From NCBI GenBank assembly GCA_027924645.1, contig BSBN01000763.1, positions 6,944,001 through 7,008,000 of the forward strand: DNA of 64,000 nucleotides. Reading direction: 5' to 3'. Under the pieces are notes generated by a model. That model saw only the letters and a program-made list of their open reading frames with translations, ran no database searches and was not told the origin of the DNA. Source of the stretch: Cunninghamia lanceolata. Its lineage: Eukaryota > Streptophyta > Pinopsida > Cupressales > Cupressaceae. Made by a program: the position numbers and the translations under genes. Of this stretch, positions 51,948-63,697 are shown one piece after another. Numbering within the stretch: position 1 is the first letter of the stretch; every line of letters begins with the position of its first letter.

Positions 51948-54011
51948 TGTTGGGACCCAGATTTTTGAACTCTAGATTTGTAAAATCCTTGTTGTCCCTA
52001 ATGAGTTCCCTTGTTTCACAAGTATCTTAATCTAAAAATTTCTGGAGTGTGAAATTCCCCTTTAAAATCCCCATTTTCCTATGTTGAATCCCAGAAATCT
52101 GACCAAGTCTAAATTTTTTTAGATCCTCCAAAATCTAGAATCTACATTATAACTCCTAGAGGTCTAAAACCACTCTCAAACATCCTGAAACTATATACAT
52201 GAAATATAAATTAAAGTATAAGGAAGTAAATGTAAGAAGGTAAATGCCACTTAAACTTTATATTTCATGTATGTCCCTGCAGGTTTTCGGGTCCCTCTAG
52301 AACCTTGGAAAATTTTTAAAGTCTAAGTTCCCTCCACTTCCCCTCTCCCTACTCTCTTTCCCCTTCCAAAGTCCGAGGTTGGAATGTTTTACTCACCTGA
52401 ACCCCTCCTGGTTTCGATGTTCTTCATCCTCCCGAAAACCTGATTCCCGCAATACAAAGTAAAGTTCTTGTAGAACTTTGAAACCTGATGGAACTTCTGC
52501 TCTAGGTTCCTAAGTTCCAGGTGCTTCCATGAATCCGATTCCCACAATACAGAGTAAAGTTCCTATGGAACTTTGGAACCCAATGGAACTTTTGCTCTAG
52601 GTTCCTAAGTTCTAGGTGCTTCCGTGAACCCGATCCCTACCAACAAAGTAAATACTCCAAGATCTTGGGTCTGGAAGAAATTCCTAACTCGGACCTCACC
52701 CCACCAAAATTCAAAAACACACATAAATGCGATGGGACATCCCAACAACTTCCAGATTCATCATTAATGGCTCAATTTAACTTCTAAAACTTCCCAAATG
52801 TCATTTTCTTGACCAGATGCATCTATTCTTTGCAAGGGCGTGATTCCACATGCATGCATTCATTTTCGTTGGTGAAATTTTGATTTTTCATGGGTTCTCT
52901 GGCTCCCCTGCATTCATAGTGGTAGGTGATTTTGAAGGTGTTAGATCTACTTTTCTTTCCCGCCAGTGGTTTTGGGTGCGCACCAGTAGGGTATAAAGTA
53001 TAGTTTTCTCGTCATTCGAAGGGTTGGTCATTTTAGGTGGAATTTCTCTCTACAAGAGTCAGACGTCCAAATGCAGTTAGGGCTTCATCCATTGTCCAGT
53101 TTTAGTTCTTCAAGAAGCATTTGACAAAGGTGTATGTGGATTATATTGTAATTTTGATATCAATTTACATTTTTCTCCATTGCTATAAGTATTCTTTCAA
53201 GGAAACCAATGTAGTTAGGTTTTTCTCTTGCCACATTTTGTGGTATGAATGTGACCTCTGATTTGAATGAATGTGACAGTTCTTAATTCATTTCAATCTA
53301 TGTAAATGGTCATATTAGGGTTACATATGGATGAATGTTGTATGGTATTGGATTATTAAGCATTTTCATGGTTTGATATTGATTTGTATGCATCTAAATC
53401 CATTAGATAGACAGTCATAGACCCCTCTATTTTTGTTTTGTTTTGATAAATGTGAGACTCTACATCCTATTGGATTGGCACCAGTTTGAGAAACCTCTGA
53501 TCACCCACACCCATTTAAAATCAAAATAACTATCTTAAGTGTGAAGCAACTTGTAGATCTGTATGCATTTTTAGTTCTATGTTTTAGTTAGGGAATTCTC
53601 CTTACCTCAGCAACCAAATTTTATCTTTCTGACTAAACGTGCATATCCACATCATGCATAGTTGCATTGATGTTTCTATCAGCTTAAAAGAGGTTATTTG
53701 ATGCAGTGAGTTATTGTCTAAACTAGTGAAAGCTTTAGGGTTTAGAAAGGCATCTTGGGTATCACTGCTTTTGTTATTATCCTGCATATATTTTGTATTG
53801 TGATTGATCCCTATTGAGGGATACCTCTAGGAACACCCTCCTTGGTTTAGTTGAACCAGAAGTGAAGAAGAGATTACCCACTCTTATAGTTGGCCTTCAA
53901 CCATCCTAAATCTGTGGATGAGTTCCTACTCTATTTTCTTGATGACATCCCTTGGCCTAGAAGGTAAGAACATACTCTAGGGTTTTGGACCCATGGTTTT
54001 TGGTCCCAACA
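51948..54011 (+). repeat. gypsy-B 3' LTR
   Basis: 2064 bp, TGTTGGGACCCAG to GGTTTTTGGTCCCAACA. Hairpin at 52195-52272, 95-bp repeat at 52437-52626, TATA at 52991-52998. The last ~690 bp are copied again at 55702-56394 by the downstream tandem duplication. Confidence 0.93.
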
Positions 54012-54720
54012 GGTGTTATGCCAGATTCCACAACCTTTGCCAACATCCTCCTTGCTTGTGCTAAAATGGGATTATGAGACCTTTGGAACATGCTACAGAC
54101 AATCATCAAAGCATATTGGAAGGGGAATTTTTATAGATATTATAGTTGGAAATGCTCTGATAAACATGTATGTAAAATGTGGAAGCACAAACAAGGCACA
54201 CAAATTGTTTGATAGAATGCCTCAAAGAAATATGGTCTCATGGATTGCCATGATTGTAGGATATGCACAAAATGGATTTTTTGAAAAGGCTTTAGAAAAT
54301 TTCAAGCAAATGCAATTCCACAACATTTTCCAACATCCCCACTCTGCCTCTGCCAAAATGGGAGCTTTGGAATATGGTATGGATACCCATCAAAGCATAA
54401 AGAAAGGGATATTTTTGTTAGATGTTATAGTTGCAACTGCATTGGTAGACATGTATGCAGAATGTGGAAGCATAGACAAGGCATGTGAATTGTTTGAAGA
54501 ATGTCTCAAAGATATGTGTCCTTGTGGATTGCAATGATTGTAGGATATGCTAAAAATGGATTTGTTGAAAAGCCTTTAGAAACTTTCAAGTAAATGCAAT
54601 TGGTAGGTGTGAAGCCAAATTCCACAACCTTTGCCAGCATCCTCCATGCCTCTACCAAAATGGAAGTTTTGGAAAGGGTAATTCATGTAGGTAGATTAAA
54701 AAGCGTTGTCCCATCTAAGA
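54012..54720 (+). pseudogene. PPR (pentatricopeptide repeat) gene fragment, copy 1
   Basis: Plant PLS-type PPR repeats in shifting frames. GVMPDSTTFANILLACAKMG opens the first unit at 54013, immediately after the LTR. IIVGNALINMYVKCGSTNKA, HKLFDRMPQRNMVSWIAMIV and GYAQNGFFEKALENFKQMQF follow, then VIVATALVDMYAECGSIDKA, then after a stop at 54535-54537 GYAKNGFVEKPLETFK. GVKPNSTTFASILHA is the last readable repeat. In plants these proteins bind organellar RNA. Here frameshifts and stops make it a relic. The 5' part should lie beyond the left side of gypsy-B. Confidence 0.85.
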
Positions 54721-55700
54721 TACTTTCTTGTAGTCAATTTTTATTTTGAATAAGAGCACTAAACAATAAATGATTATGCTATTCTATGGCAGGGGTGATT
54801 AAAATTGTATTGTTGAAACACTACATTCAACATATAGCTGGGCAAAATGCTTAGTGTCATGACAAAAATTGTAGATGAGAAAATTCTTTCTTGCCCAAGT
54901 ATAATCTAGAATTTGCACATCTATTAAGGTTGAAGCGTTTGGTCAATCCCATTGATAATGGTATATTGTGGAGGCACAAGTTGGGAGGGGATCCTCCCAC
55001 ATACACCCAATCTACCTTGATTTTTTTGGAGGAGATGAAGAAGACCTTGCAACAATATTCTTGTACACTCTCCATGGAACTACATCTACCAAAAATCTGC
55101 ATTTACACAAGTGAAATGGTATATAGATACAATTTTAGTGGTTACTATTAGGGAATGGACTGGTTATGTCAAAATTTTCAAGTTGATAATTTGTCAAGAT
55201 TCTTCCTTAAAATTATCTTTTATGGTGTGTTTAGATATTTGTTATTTCTACATGTAACATTAACATTTTGATTACTTTATTTGTCTTCAAATGGTATATA
55301 AGGACTTACACAATTTGATGATAAGGTTTACAGAACATAATGTTGCCCATTTATGTTCCCAAAGTACTCCAAATCAAGTTAATCTCTTATGAGAAAGTGC
55401 TTGGAAACCATATCTAGGTCATATGAATTGCAAGCACCACATTTTGTTATCCATTAACAATCACTTGCACAATTGATACACACAACCTATTTGTAATTAA
55501 ATATTTGGCTTCCAAAAAAGCTCTTAGATTTATGCTTCTTAGAGTTTTTTCAAACTCAAAGTTTCCTATCCTAGTTATCAATATTTTAGACCTAATAGTT
55601 AGAAATTAGAGTGCACGTGATAGGACCTTTCACTTTAAATGTTAATTGGAAATGGGATAGGTCTATTTACTAATTTTCTTGTTTAATTATCTATTTATCA
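54721..55700 (+). other. Flank of PPR copy 1, no recognised gene
   Basis: AT-rich. Contains an 86-codon frame (54891-55151, MPKYNLEFAHLLRLKRLVNP...) that recurs in copy 2 with a shifted end and has no motif I know. Remainder unremarkable. Confidence 0.55.
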
Positions 55701-56394
55701 GAGTTACATATAGATGAATGTTGTATGGTATTGGATTATTAAGCATTTTCATGGTTTGATATTGATTTGTATGCATCTAAATCCATTAGATAGGCAGTCA
55801 TACACCCCTCTATTTTTGTTTTGTTTTGATAAATGTGAGACTCTACATCCTATTGGATTGGCACCAGTTTGAGAAGCCTCTGATCACCCACACCCATTTA
55901 AAATCAAAACAACTATCTTAAGTGTGAAGCAACTTGTAGATCTGTATGCATTTTTAGTTCTTTGTTTTAGTTAGGGAATTATCCTTACCTTAGCAATCAA
56001 ATTTTATCTTTCTGACTAAATGTGCATATCCACATCATGCATAGTCGCATTGATGTTTCTGTCAACTTAAAAGAGGTTATTTGATGCAGTGAGTTATTGT
56101 CTAAACCAGTGAAAGCTTTAGGGTTTAGAAAGGCATCTTGGGTATCACTGCTTTTGTTATTATCCTACATATATTTTGTATTGTGATTGATCCCTATTGA
56201 GGGATACCTCTAGGAACACCCTCCTTGGTTTAGTTGAACTAGAAGTGAAGAAGAGATTACCCACTCTTATAGTTGGCCTTCAACCATCCTAAATCTGTGG
56301 ATGAGTTCCTACTCTATTTTCTTGATGACATCCCTTGGCCTAAAAGGTAAGAACATACTCTAGGGTTTTGGACCCATGGTTTTTGGTCCCAACA

Positions 56395-57103
56395 GGTGTT
56401 ATGCCAGATTCCACAACCTTTGCCAACATCCTCCTTGCCTGTGCTAAAATGGGATTATGAGACCTTTGGAACATGCTACAAACAATCATCAAAGCATATT
56501 GGAAGGGGAATTTTTATAGATATTATAGTTGGAAATGCTCGGATAAACATGTATGTAAAATGTGGAAGCACAAACAAGGCACACAAACTGTTTGATAGAA
56601 TGCCTCAAAGAAATATGGTCTCATGGATTGCCATGATTGCAAGATATGCACAAAATGGATTTTTTGAAAAGGCTTTAGAAAATTTCAAGCAAATGCAATT
56701 CCACACCATTTTCCAACATCCCCACTCTGCCTTTGCCAAAATGGGAGCTTTGGAATATGGTATGGATACCCATCAAAGCATAAAGAAAGGGATATTTTTG
56801 TCAGATGTTATAGTTGCAACTGCATTGGTAGACATGTATGCAAAATGTGGAAGCATAGACAAGGCATGTGAATTGTTTGAAGAATGTCTCAAAGATATGT
56901 GTCCTTGTGGATTGCAATGATTGTAGGATATGCTAAAAATGGATTTGTTGAAAAGCCTTTAGAAACTTTCAAGTAAATGCAATTGGTAGGTGTGAAGCCA
57001 AATTCCACAACCTTTGCCAGCATCCTCCATGCCTCTGCCAAAATGGAAGTTTTGGAAAGGGTAATTCATGTAGGTAGATTAAAAAGCGTTGTCCCATCTA
57101 AGA
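56395..57103 (+). pseudogene. PPR gene fragment, copy 2
   Basis: Near-identical to copy 1, with the same frameshifts and stops. Differences are single substitutions (for example MIARYAQNGF in place of MIVGYAQNGF; MYAKCGSIDKA in place of MYAECGSIDKA, the more canonical form). Shared disabling mutations show it was already a pseudogene when duplicated. Confidence 0.85.
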
Positions 57104-58100
57104 TACTTTCTTGCAGTCAATTTTTATTTTGAATAAGAGCACTAAACAATAAATGATTATGCTATTCTATGGCAGGGGTGATTAAAATTGTATTGTTGAA
57201 ACACTACATTCAACATATAGCTGGGCAAAATGCTTAGTGTCATGACAAAAATCGTAGATGAGAAAATTCTTTCTTGCCCAAGTATAATCTAGAATTTGCA
57301 CATCTGTTAAGGTTGAAGCGTTTGGTCAATCCCATTGATAATGGTATATTGTGGAGGCACAAGTTGGGAAGGGATCCTCCCACATACACCCAATCTACCT
57401 TGATTTTTTTGGAGGAGGAGATGAAGAAGACCTTGCAACAATATTCTTGTACACTCTCCATGGAACTACATCTACCAAAAATCTGCATAATATACCCACT
57501 GTAAATATACACAAGTGAAATGGTATATAGATACAATTTTAGTGGTTACTATTAGGGAATGGACTGGTTATGTCAAAATTTTCAAGTTGAGAATTTGTCA
57601 AGATTCTTCCATAAAATTATCTTTTATGGTGTGTTTAGATATTTGTTATTTCTACATGTAACATTAACATTTTGATTACTTTATTTGTCTTCAAATGGTA
57701 TATAAGGACTTACACAATTTGATGATAAGGTTTACAGAACATAATGCTGCCCATTTATGTTCCCAAAGTACTCCAAATCGAGTTAATCTCTTATGAGAAA
57801 GTGCTTGGAAACCATATCTAGGTCATATGAATTGCAAGCACCACATTTTGTTATCCATTAACAATCACCTGCACAATCGATACACACATCCTATTTGTAT
57901 TAAATATTTGGCTTCCAAAAAGCTCTTAGATTTTATGCTTCTTAGAGTTTTTTCAAACTCAAAGTTTCCTATCCTAGTTATCAATATTTTAGACCTAATA
58001 GTTAGAAATTAGAGTGCACGTGATAGGAACTTTCACTTTAAATGTTAATTGGCAATGGGATAGGTCTATTTACTAATTTTCTTGTTTAATTATGTATTTT
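57104..58100 (+). other. Flank of PPR copy 2, no recognised gene
   Basis: Counterpart of 54721-55700 with two small insertions. The 61-codon frame at 57827-58012 is non-conserved: a 1-bp difference breaks it in copy 1. Confidence 0.5.
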
Positions 58101-61100
58101 GTAAGCAAACTCTGTGATCCATCTATGAACTTTAATGTAAATATTGTCATTGTGTTATTATATTAACATTAATTCAAATATTAGCATACAATTAAGCTAA
58201 TAGTTCCAGTTTAGTGATAGTGTTAGTAGTTAAATTTCCATAACCATCTAGAAGATGTATGAAATATACAAGGTATGAAATAAGCATTCAAAGTGTTGTA
58301 CAAGAGGTTATGTTGATCTAACCACTTGTAATACTATACTACAATATCACAAAATCTGTTGGATTAGTTATTGTGCACTAGATATATAGATTGAAGATAG
58401 AAGTGACTTGTACAAGAAAGTGCAAGTAACAAATCTCATTAGTAATAGGGTATTGAATTAACTTAAATTAATTGTAAGGTAAATATGAAGAGTTTTATAA
58501 ATTAAATAAAATGGAAATTGCTTCAAGTAACAATTCCAAGATATTAAATAACAAAGGCATAATTATTCATTGTTAAATTGTGCATAAAGGTGAAACAAAC
58601 ATTTCTTTCAATGTTAAAAATTGAGGCAATTCTATATATTTTAGGGTATATAAAAAAATATGGAAAATGTTTAGCCCAACCAAAAAGATAGAACAAAGAA
58701 ACAATAGGTAATAATAGGTGTTGGAGCCTGGCTCCGCAAGACTCAAAACTTGAAAAAATCTTAAGTCTTGTGCTCCCTTTGTTGTCTTAGAAGTGTTTAC
58801 TGCTCATTGATATCCGATCTGAGAGACCTTCAATGCGTTATACCTTGGTCAAATTTTGTGTTGAAGTGGTCCTTTGCTTCCTCCATGTCTTCATCATGCA
58901 TTGCCACGTACAAAAAATCTAAAAAATGCTAAGTGTTGGAGAGTTTTTACCATTTTGGTGCTTTCTATAGTTTTGTGGGTTTCCTCCTAGCTACTAGATG
59001 TGGGTCCCCCACTAGATACTGCATATTTTTTTTGTCTTTCCCACATCTAGTACCCGCATCCTTTTCTACTTGGAATCCCCACATACTTATTTTTCCTTCA
59101 TTCCTTCCATTTCCTTCAATTTTCTAACTTTATAGAATCTCGTCATGCTCCTAGACATTCATCTCATTTTGCATCTTGTTTCTTTTGTTAGTGCTCAAAG
59201 TCAAGAACCCCAAATCCATAAATCTAGGTAACTTCCTAAGTTCCAGGGGTACCAAACTTAGAAAAATACCCTCAACTCATTAGGTTGGGCAACGATGGAC
59301 ACCATTGATAAGGTGGGTAAGATCGTCTTCTTTTGGCTCTACTAAATCAAGGGGGTATTCCTTGAGGTGTACAAGAATGGAACAATCAACAATATGAAAC
59401 TATACCTTGATACAAATGATACCCAATGCACATGATACTCCAATCATTAGTCACTAAGCATCTGTATGTTGGTTTGAGGAATTCAAGGGGATTACACCTT
59501 CACATAGTAGATACACAACCATGTAGAGTCTAAAATGATGCTTTGACAACCCCTAATGTAGAATCATATGTCTAGACATGGATGTGGGTGATACAAACAA
59601 CACAAAAAAGTAAATGATTGAGATTTTGTTATATTTTGAGTGTGTTGGAAGGAAAAAAAGTTGAACAGAATGCAGATCGATATCTATATCCGGTGGGAAC
59701 AACAAAGTCTAGTTTTTTAAATTAAAGGGGATACCACTGCAATCAAACTATGATATCACAACCATGACACCAATAAAGACCATAACTGAGTGTTCAATGT
59801 ATAAGCTAGGCTTTATACATACAAACATGTAGCTGGAAGAAATTGTAGAATATCAACTCAAGTACTCTTTAATAATCCATAAACAACCCATAGATTTCCT
59901 GTATTGTCATGAAAAGATATCCTGCAAAAGCATTGCAAGGCATTTTACAATCTCTTGTTATCAACTAATCAACAACAATACTCAAATCAATAAGTGTGAC
60001 TAGGGTAAATTGCTAGAATACCAAAAATTTATAGAGTGTTTATGGAGATAGTTGAAAAGATGTTGAATCTAAACATTAAATTTGTTCTTTGAGGATTACA
60101 ATGCACTTTCATAGCCTTTGAAAGAGAAGCTAGAAGAAAATTACAACAAAATGCTCTGTTCACATCCACTGAAAGAAAACCCATGATGTTAAACTTGTCT
60201 TTTTCTGTTTCTGCTATGTAACAAAATTTTCCATCGCTTTGAAAATGAAAGCCTAATGCATTATATATCTTGTTCAATGTCAACAAGCACTGTGGAAGAA
60301 GGCATTGGGTCGTTTGTAGGTGAAACTGGTAACCCATGTCTACCTGCGTCATTTTCACACAAGAAAACCTAGAGAAATAGCTTTAGAAATTCATCACCAA
60401 TCAACTCCAAAAATTTGAGCATTTAATTCACTCTTTGTAAGAGGATATGACAAAGCATGTGTTTTGTATATATCATATAACTTTCCAATGTTAAAGGGTA
60501 TTCATGTCCAAAGTAGTTGTCAGAGAAGTTAATCAATCATTTTGAGATCAATTTTGACATAAAGAATGAATCATTTCATATTGATTTGAATTGACTCAAC
60601 TTGATATGGCTATGATACCAAGTTAGGACATCATGATATGCATTTTTCTTTATACATTGAATATGATCATATTATTCTTGAAATTTGATCTTCTCATTTA
60701 GGATTACATGCCAAATTTAATGACACCTAGAAACAATTTTGAGATGCATATTAGTTGTTACCTAAGGCTTTTCACCTATCCTAGCAAGGATGATATATCC
60801 TCGAGGATAATAGGATTCCATAGTATTGGGATGTTGTATTCATAGAAACTAACCTGAATGACTTAATAATGTTTTTTTGATTACATTATGCAAATATTTG
60901 GGCAAAGTACTATTTTATATTGTATTTTGTATTCTAGTATCAATGTTCCTTATTTGTTAATTTCCATTTGTGTGGTCACTGGAGATGTATGTCTTCATGA
61001 TTGTCAATTTGTAATATATGGTTGTTCGCAATAATATAATTCATTCCATTCTCTTTTGTTGGATCTCATGCATGAAGTCCATCAAGGGAAGGCCTACCTC

Positions 61101-61942
61101 CAAACAAGGTGGTTTTGTGAGAGAGAGAGATTAGAGGTTCTATGAAGCAAAAAGTGTTGCCATGATGCTTTCCCTCACTAATGTAACATTCTTCTTGATT
61201 TGGATTATTTATTGAACTCTCTCATCGTGTACTTTCCTCAGTGATAATGACTATTCATATCATTCTCATGGAAACATATAACATTTGGGTTGGAAATCAT
61301 GGTAAATTTGTTCATGTTTGTTGATCATATTCAAATATGAGGTGTGTATTTGACACCCTATATTTGTACTAGTTTATCCTCATTCATTTTGCTCGCTCAT
61401 TTATGGATTGTTTTATTATCATACATTTTCTTTGTCACTCATGAATTGCATTTTGTAGATGTGAACAACAAACTTAATATTGTACACATATGATCTTTTA
61501 ATTAGTGTTACAATTATTATTGATGGACTTTTACATTTTGGAACATAAGTAAACACATAAGAATCATGTTCTAACTTTGCTTACAGCGATGCTAGTTGGC
61601 TGATTTTGCTATTCAATAACCTTATATCATGATTGAATTTAAGGCATGTACACTTCAACATTTGAAATTTATTATGCATTGAAGATGTCATCTTTAATTA
61701 ACAGACAATTTTGAATATGAATAGTTAATTAGCTACTAAAGGTGAATAATAACCATCCATTGCACTTTGTTATTATCTGATTCCTCAAGAGAGCATGAAC
61801 TTGGATCAGTATGGATCCTATTAGATGATAACTTTGATAATGATTTTAAAAACTTTGTTTTATTTATGAGAAAAATTCAATCATTAAGGTGTTTCACATG
61901 TAGCTTATATAGAACCTATACAATCTTTTGTTTTCCTTAAAC
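58101..61942. other. AT-rich non-coding region
   Basis: I see no domain-bearing frame. The longest is a 109-codon minus frame at 60029-60358 without recognisable motifs. A perfect 14-bp palindrome TATCCTCGAGGATA lies at 60796-60809. No LTR ends, TSDs or terminal inverted repeats recognised. It could be an old decayed repeat or 3' flank of the zinc-finger gene to the right. Confidence 0.5.
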
Positions 61943-62185
61943 ATATACAATATTTAAAATTCAATTGTCGACATATTAATATTTAGCTTGTACATAACAT
62001 ACACAACCTTACTTTTTTTAAAAATATACACTATTTAATATTCAATTGTCGAGATATTAACATTTAGCTTGCACATAACATACACAACCTTACATTTTTA
62101 AAAAAATATACACTATTTAATATTCAATTGTCGAGTTATTAACATTTAACTTGTACATAACATACACAACCTTACATTTTCCCTC
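61943..62185. repeat. ~81-bp tandem repeat x3
   Basis: TCAATTGTCGA occurs at 61961, 62042 and 62124. Each unit contains ATATACA(A/C)TATTTAA, TATTAA(C/T)ATTTA(G/A)CTTG and CATAACATACACAACCTTAC. Flanks carry weaker versions (61900-61942, 62186-62400), so the array was once longer. Confidence 0.88.
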
Positions 62186-63697
62186 TAACATACACAATGT
62201 TTTTTGTTGATATTTATTCAATTTGTAATTCTAACCTACCTAGCACTATCCATTCTAACATACATCTCATTAGCTCTGCCATCAGATGGAACTTGACAAT
62301 GCTTAGCTTATATGAAAACTTTACATTGTCTAGGTTTTAGGGTAACTTTGTTTAGTTTCTCTGCAAACCATGCATTGTTTAGATTAAATGTGAACCTATA
62401 TTATTATTATATGTTTACTTCAAAGTTTAGCTATCATCAAAATTTAGTCCACTACTAAATATATGCAGAAACATCAATTGTATGCGACATCCATCTTTGT
62501 CGCTTTATTTATAATATACATTATCCAAATGTCCCATCACCTCTATAAAATAATAAAGGCTTTAGCTTCCACGTAGTTTAGTTTCTGCAGAACCTTAAGA
62601 TTATGTGGTTTCCACTTAAACATAAATAAGTTATTTTCTTTCTTATATGGGGGAGAGAAGCCAATAGTTGAGCAAGTCTTATACATTTATCATTTCTTAT
62701 TTGAACAAATGCTATTAGATATAACTTTTTTTGATGAATCCGTGTCTTATACAGCTTTTAAAACAATTATTTGAATAAAAGTACTTTCAACAATCTACAC
62801 ATAGTCAAAACCAAGAAAGAAACCAAAGAAAACAACCCAAAAAAACAAACAAACGAACAAAAACATGATAGTAAACAAGTTATGGTCCATGACACTGTTT
62901 TCTTTATATTTAAAACCTCTTCTCCATATTCCTTAAAAAATAGCCTTCCAAATAATTTAAATGTCTGAAATGAAAATTGAAACCCTGGCCAGTGGCACAT
63001 ACTATTGATCCTACGGTAATAATTTGTTTGGTTTATGTGAGTTATTACTCCCAATCAGCACAACAAATCCCTTGCCATAGGATGTTCAACTGTGGGTTTA
63101 AGACCATTACTAATTAGTTTCTACGTTATGTTTATGTTGTTCAGCATGTAGCTCTAACCAAAACATTCTCAACTTCTGCATACATGTCTGCCTTGTTCCC
63201 TGCTACTCTACTTCTAATACAGCATCCAATTTTTCCATTGGCCTCATGAAATTTCTGTGTGAAGACTTAAATATTGTTAAGTTTCTACTGAAACTTTATT
63301 TAGTTTGCAGGGTACGTGTACACTTTTTGATTCCATTTCTGAACATCAGCTCTGGCAACATTTATAATTGTTGCTGTAGCGGGGGTTTGAGCTAGGATTT
63401 GGCAAGAGAAAAAAAAAATTAAAAAGCTACTAAATAAATAAATTCTGCATATTCATTCTTGCTCAAAATTGACTTCAAGATGTATTTGGCACTCAACAAA
63501 ATCCATTTTAAAGAGTCGCGTTTTATGCTCATTCTTAATCAAAATTGACTTTCTGACCAGTGCAGTATCGACAAGGGTGCATCTAAACTTAATCTCATGT
63601 ACATGGTGATAGATTTAGAGGTGTAGAGGATTTGTTTCCCAGGGATTACTACAATTAAGGGAAACAATTGGATGCATAAATATGATTCAATTTTTTG
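62186..63697. other. Non-coding region next to zinc-finger exon
   Basis: AT-rich, with degenerate echoes of the 81-bp repeat to ~62400. The remainder up to 63697 has only frames under 100 codons without motifs. The part nearest 63697 is presumably the 3' UTR and downstream flank of the minus-strand exon. Confidence 0.5.

Larger units (their letters stand above)
18118..54011 (+). mobile_element. gypsy-B: outer Ty3/gypsy element hosting five insertions
   Basis: Partial 5' LTR 18118-20140, primer site 20144-20161, gag, protease, second-type RNase H, RT, RNase H, integrase, 3' LTR 51948-54011. Its own sequence is scattered: 18118-20514, 22810-24136, 31529-34149, 37660-38982 and 50426-54011. The frame rejoins when each insertion and one target copy are removed: DNRL/RTDRR across AGGAC, SNEK/GLPPQG across AGGAT, YREELF/QHTIPL across TATTT, KVNET/NIDDAP across GAAAC. 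The Asp-tRNA primer site resembles that of Athila/Tat elements. LTRs differ by about 10% over the first 100 bp compared by eye. The insertion target was a PPR relic (GGTGT at 54012-54016). Confidence 0.92.
53319..58100 (+). repeat. 2.4-kb tandem duplication (LTR end + PPR pseudogene + flank)
   Basis: Unit 1 is about 53319-55700 and unit 2 about 55702-58100. Offset is 2383 bp from 53321/55704 through 54891/57274, rising to 2403 after small insertions in unit 2 (GAG at ~57415 and ~20 bp at 57487-57508). Only a few percent of bases differ. The left breakpoint lies inside the gypsy-B LTR (TTACATATGGATGAATG), so the duplication happened after gypsy-B inserted. Confidence 0.93.

Noticed and set aside
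54891..55151. 86-codon ORF conserved in both duplicated units
   Set aside because: Conservation is explained by the recent tandem duplication, and the end shifts by small insertions in copy 2.
60029..60358. 109-codon minus ORF
   Set aside because: No recognisable motif, no neighbouring exons and no codon-use signal that I could judge; chance ORF is likely.
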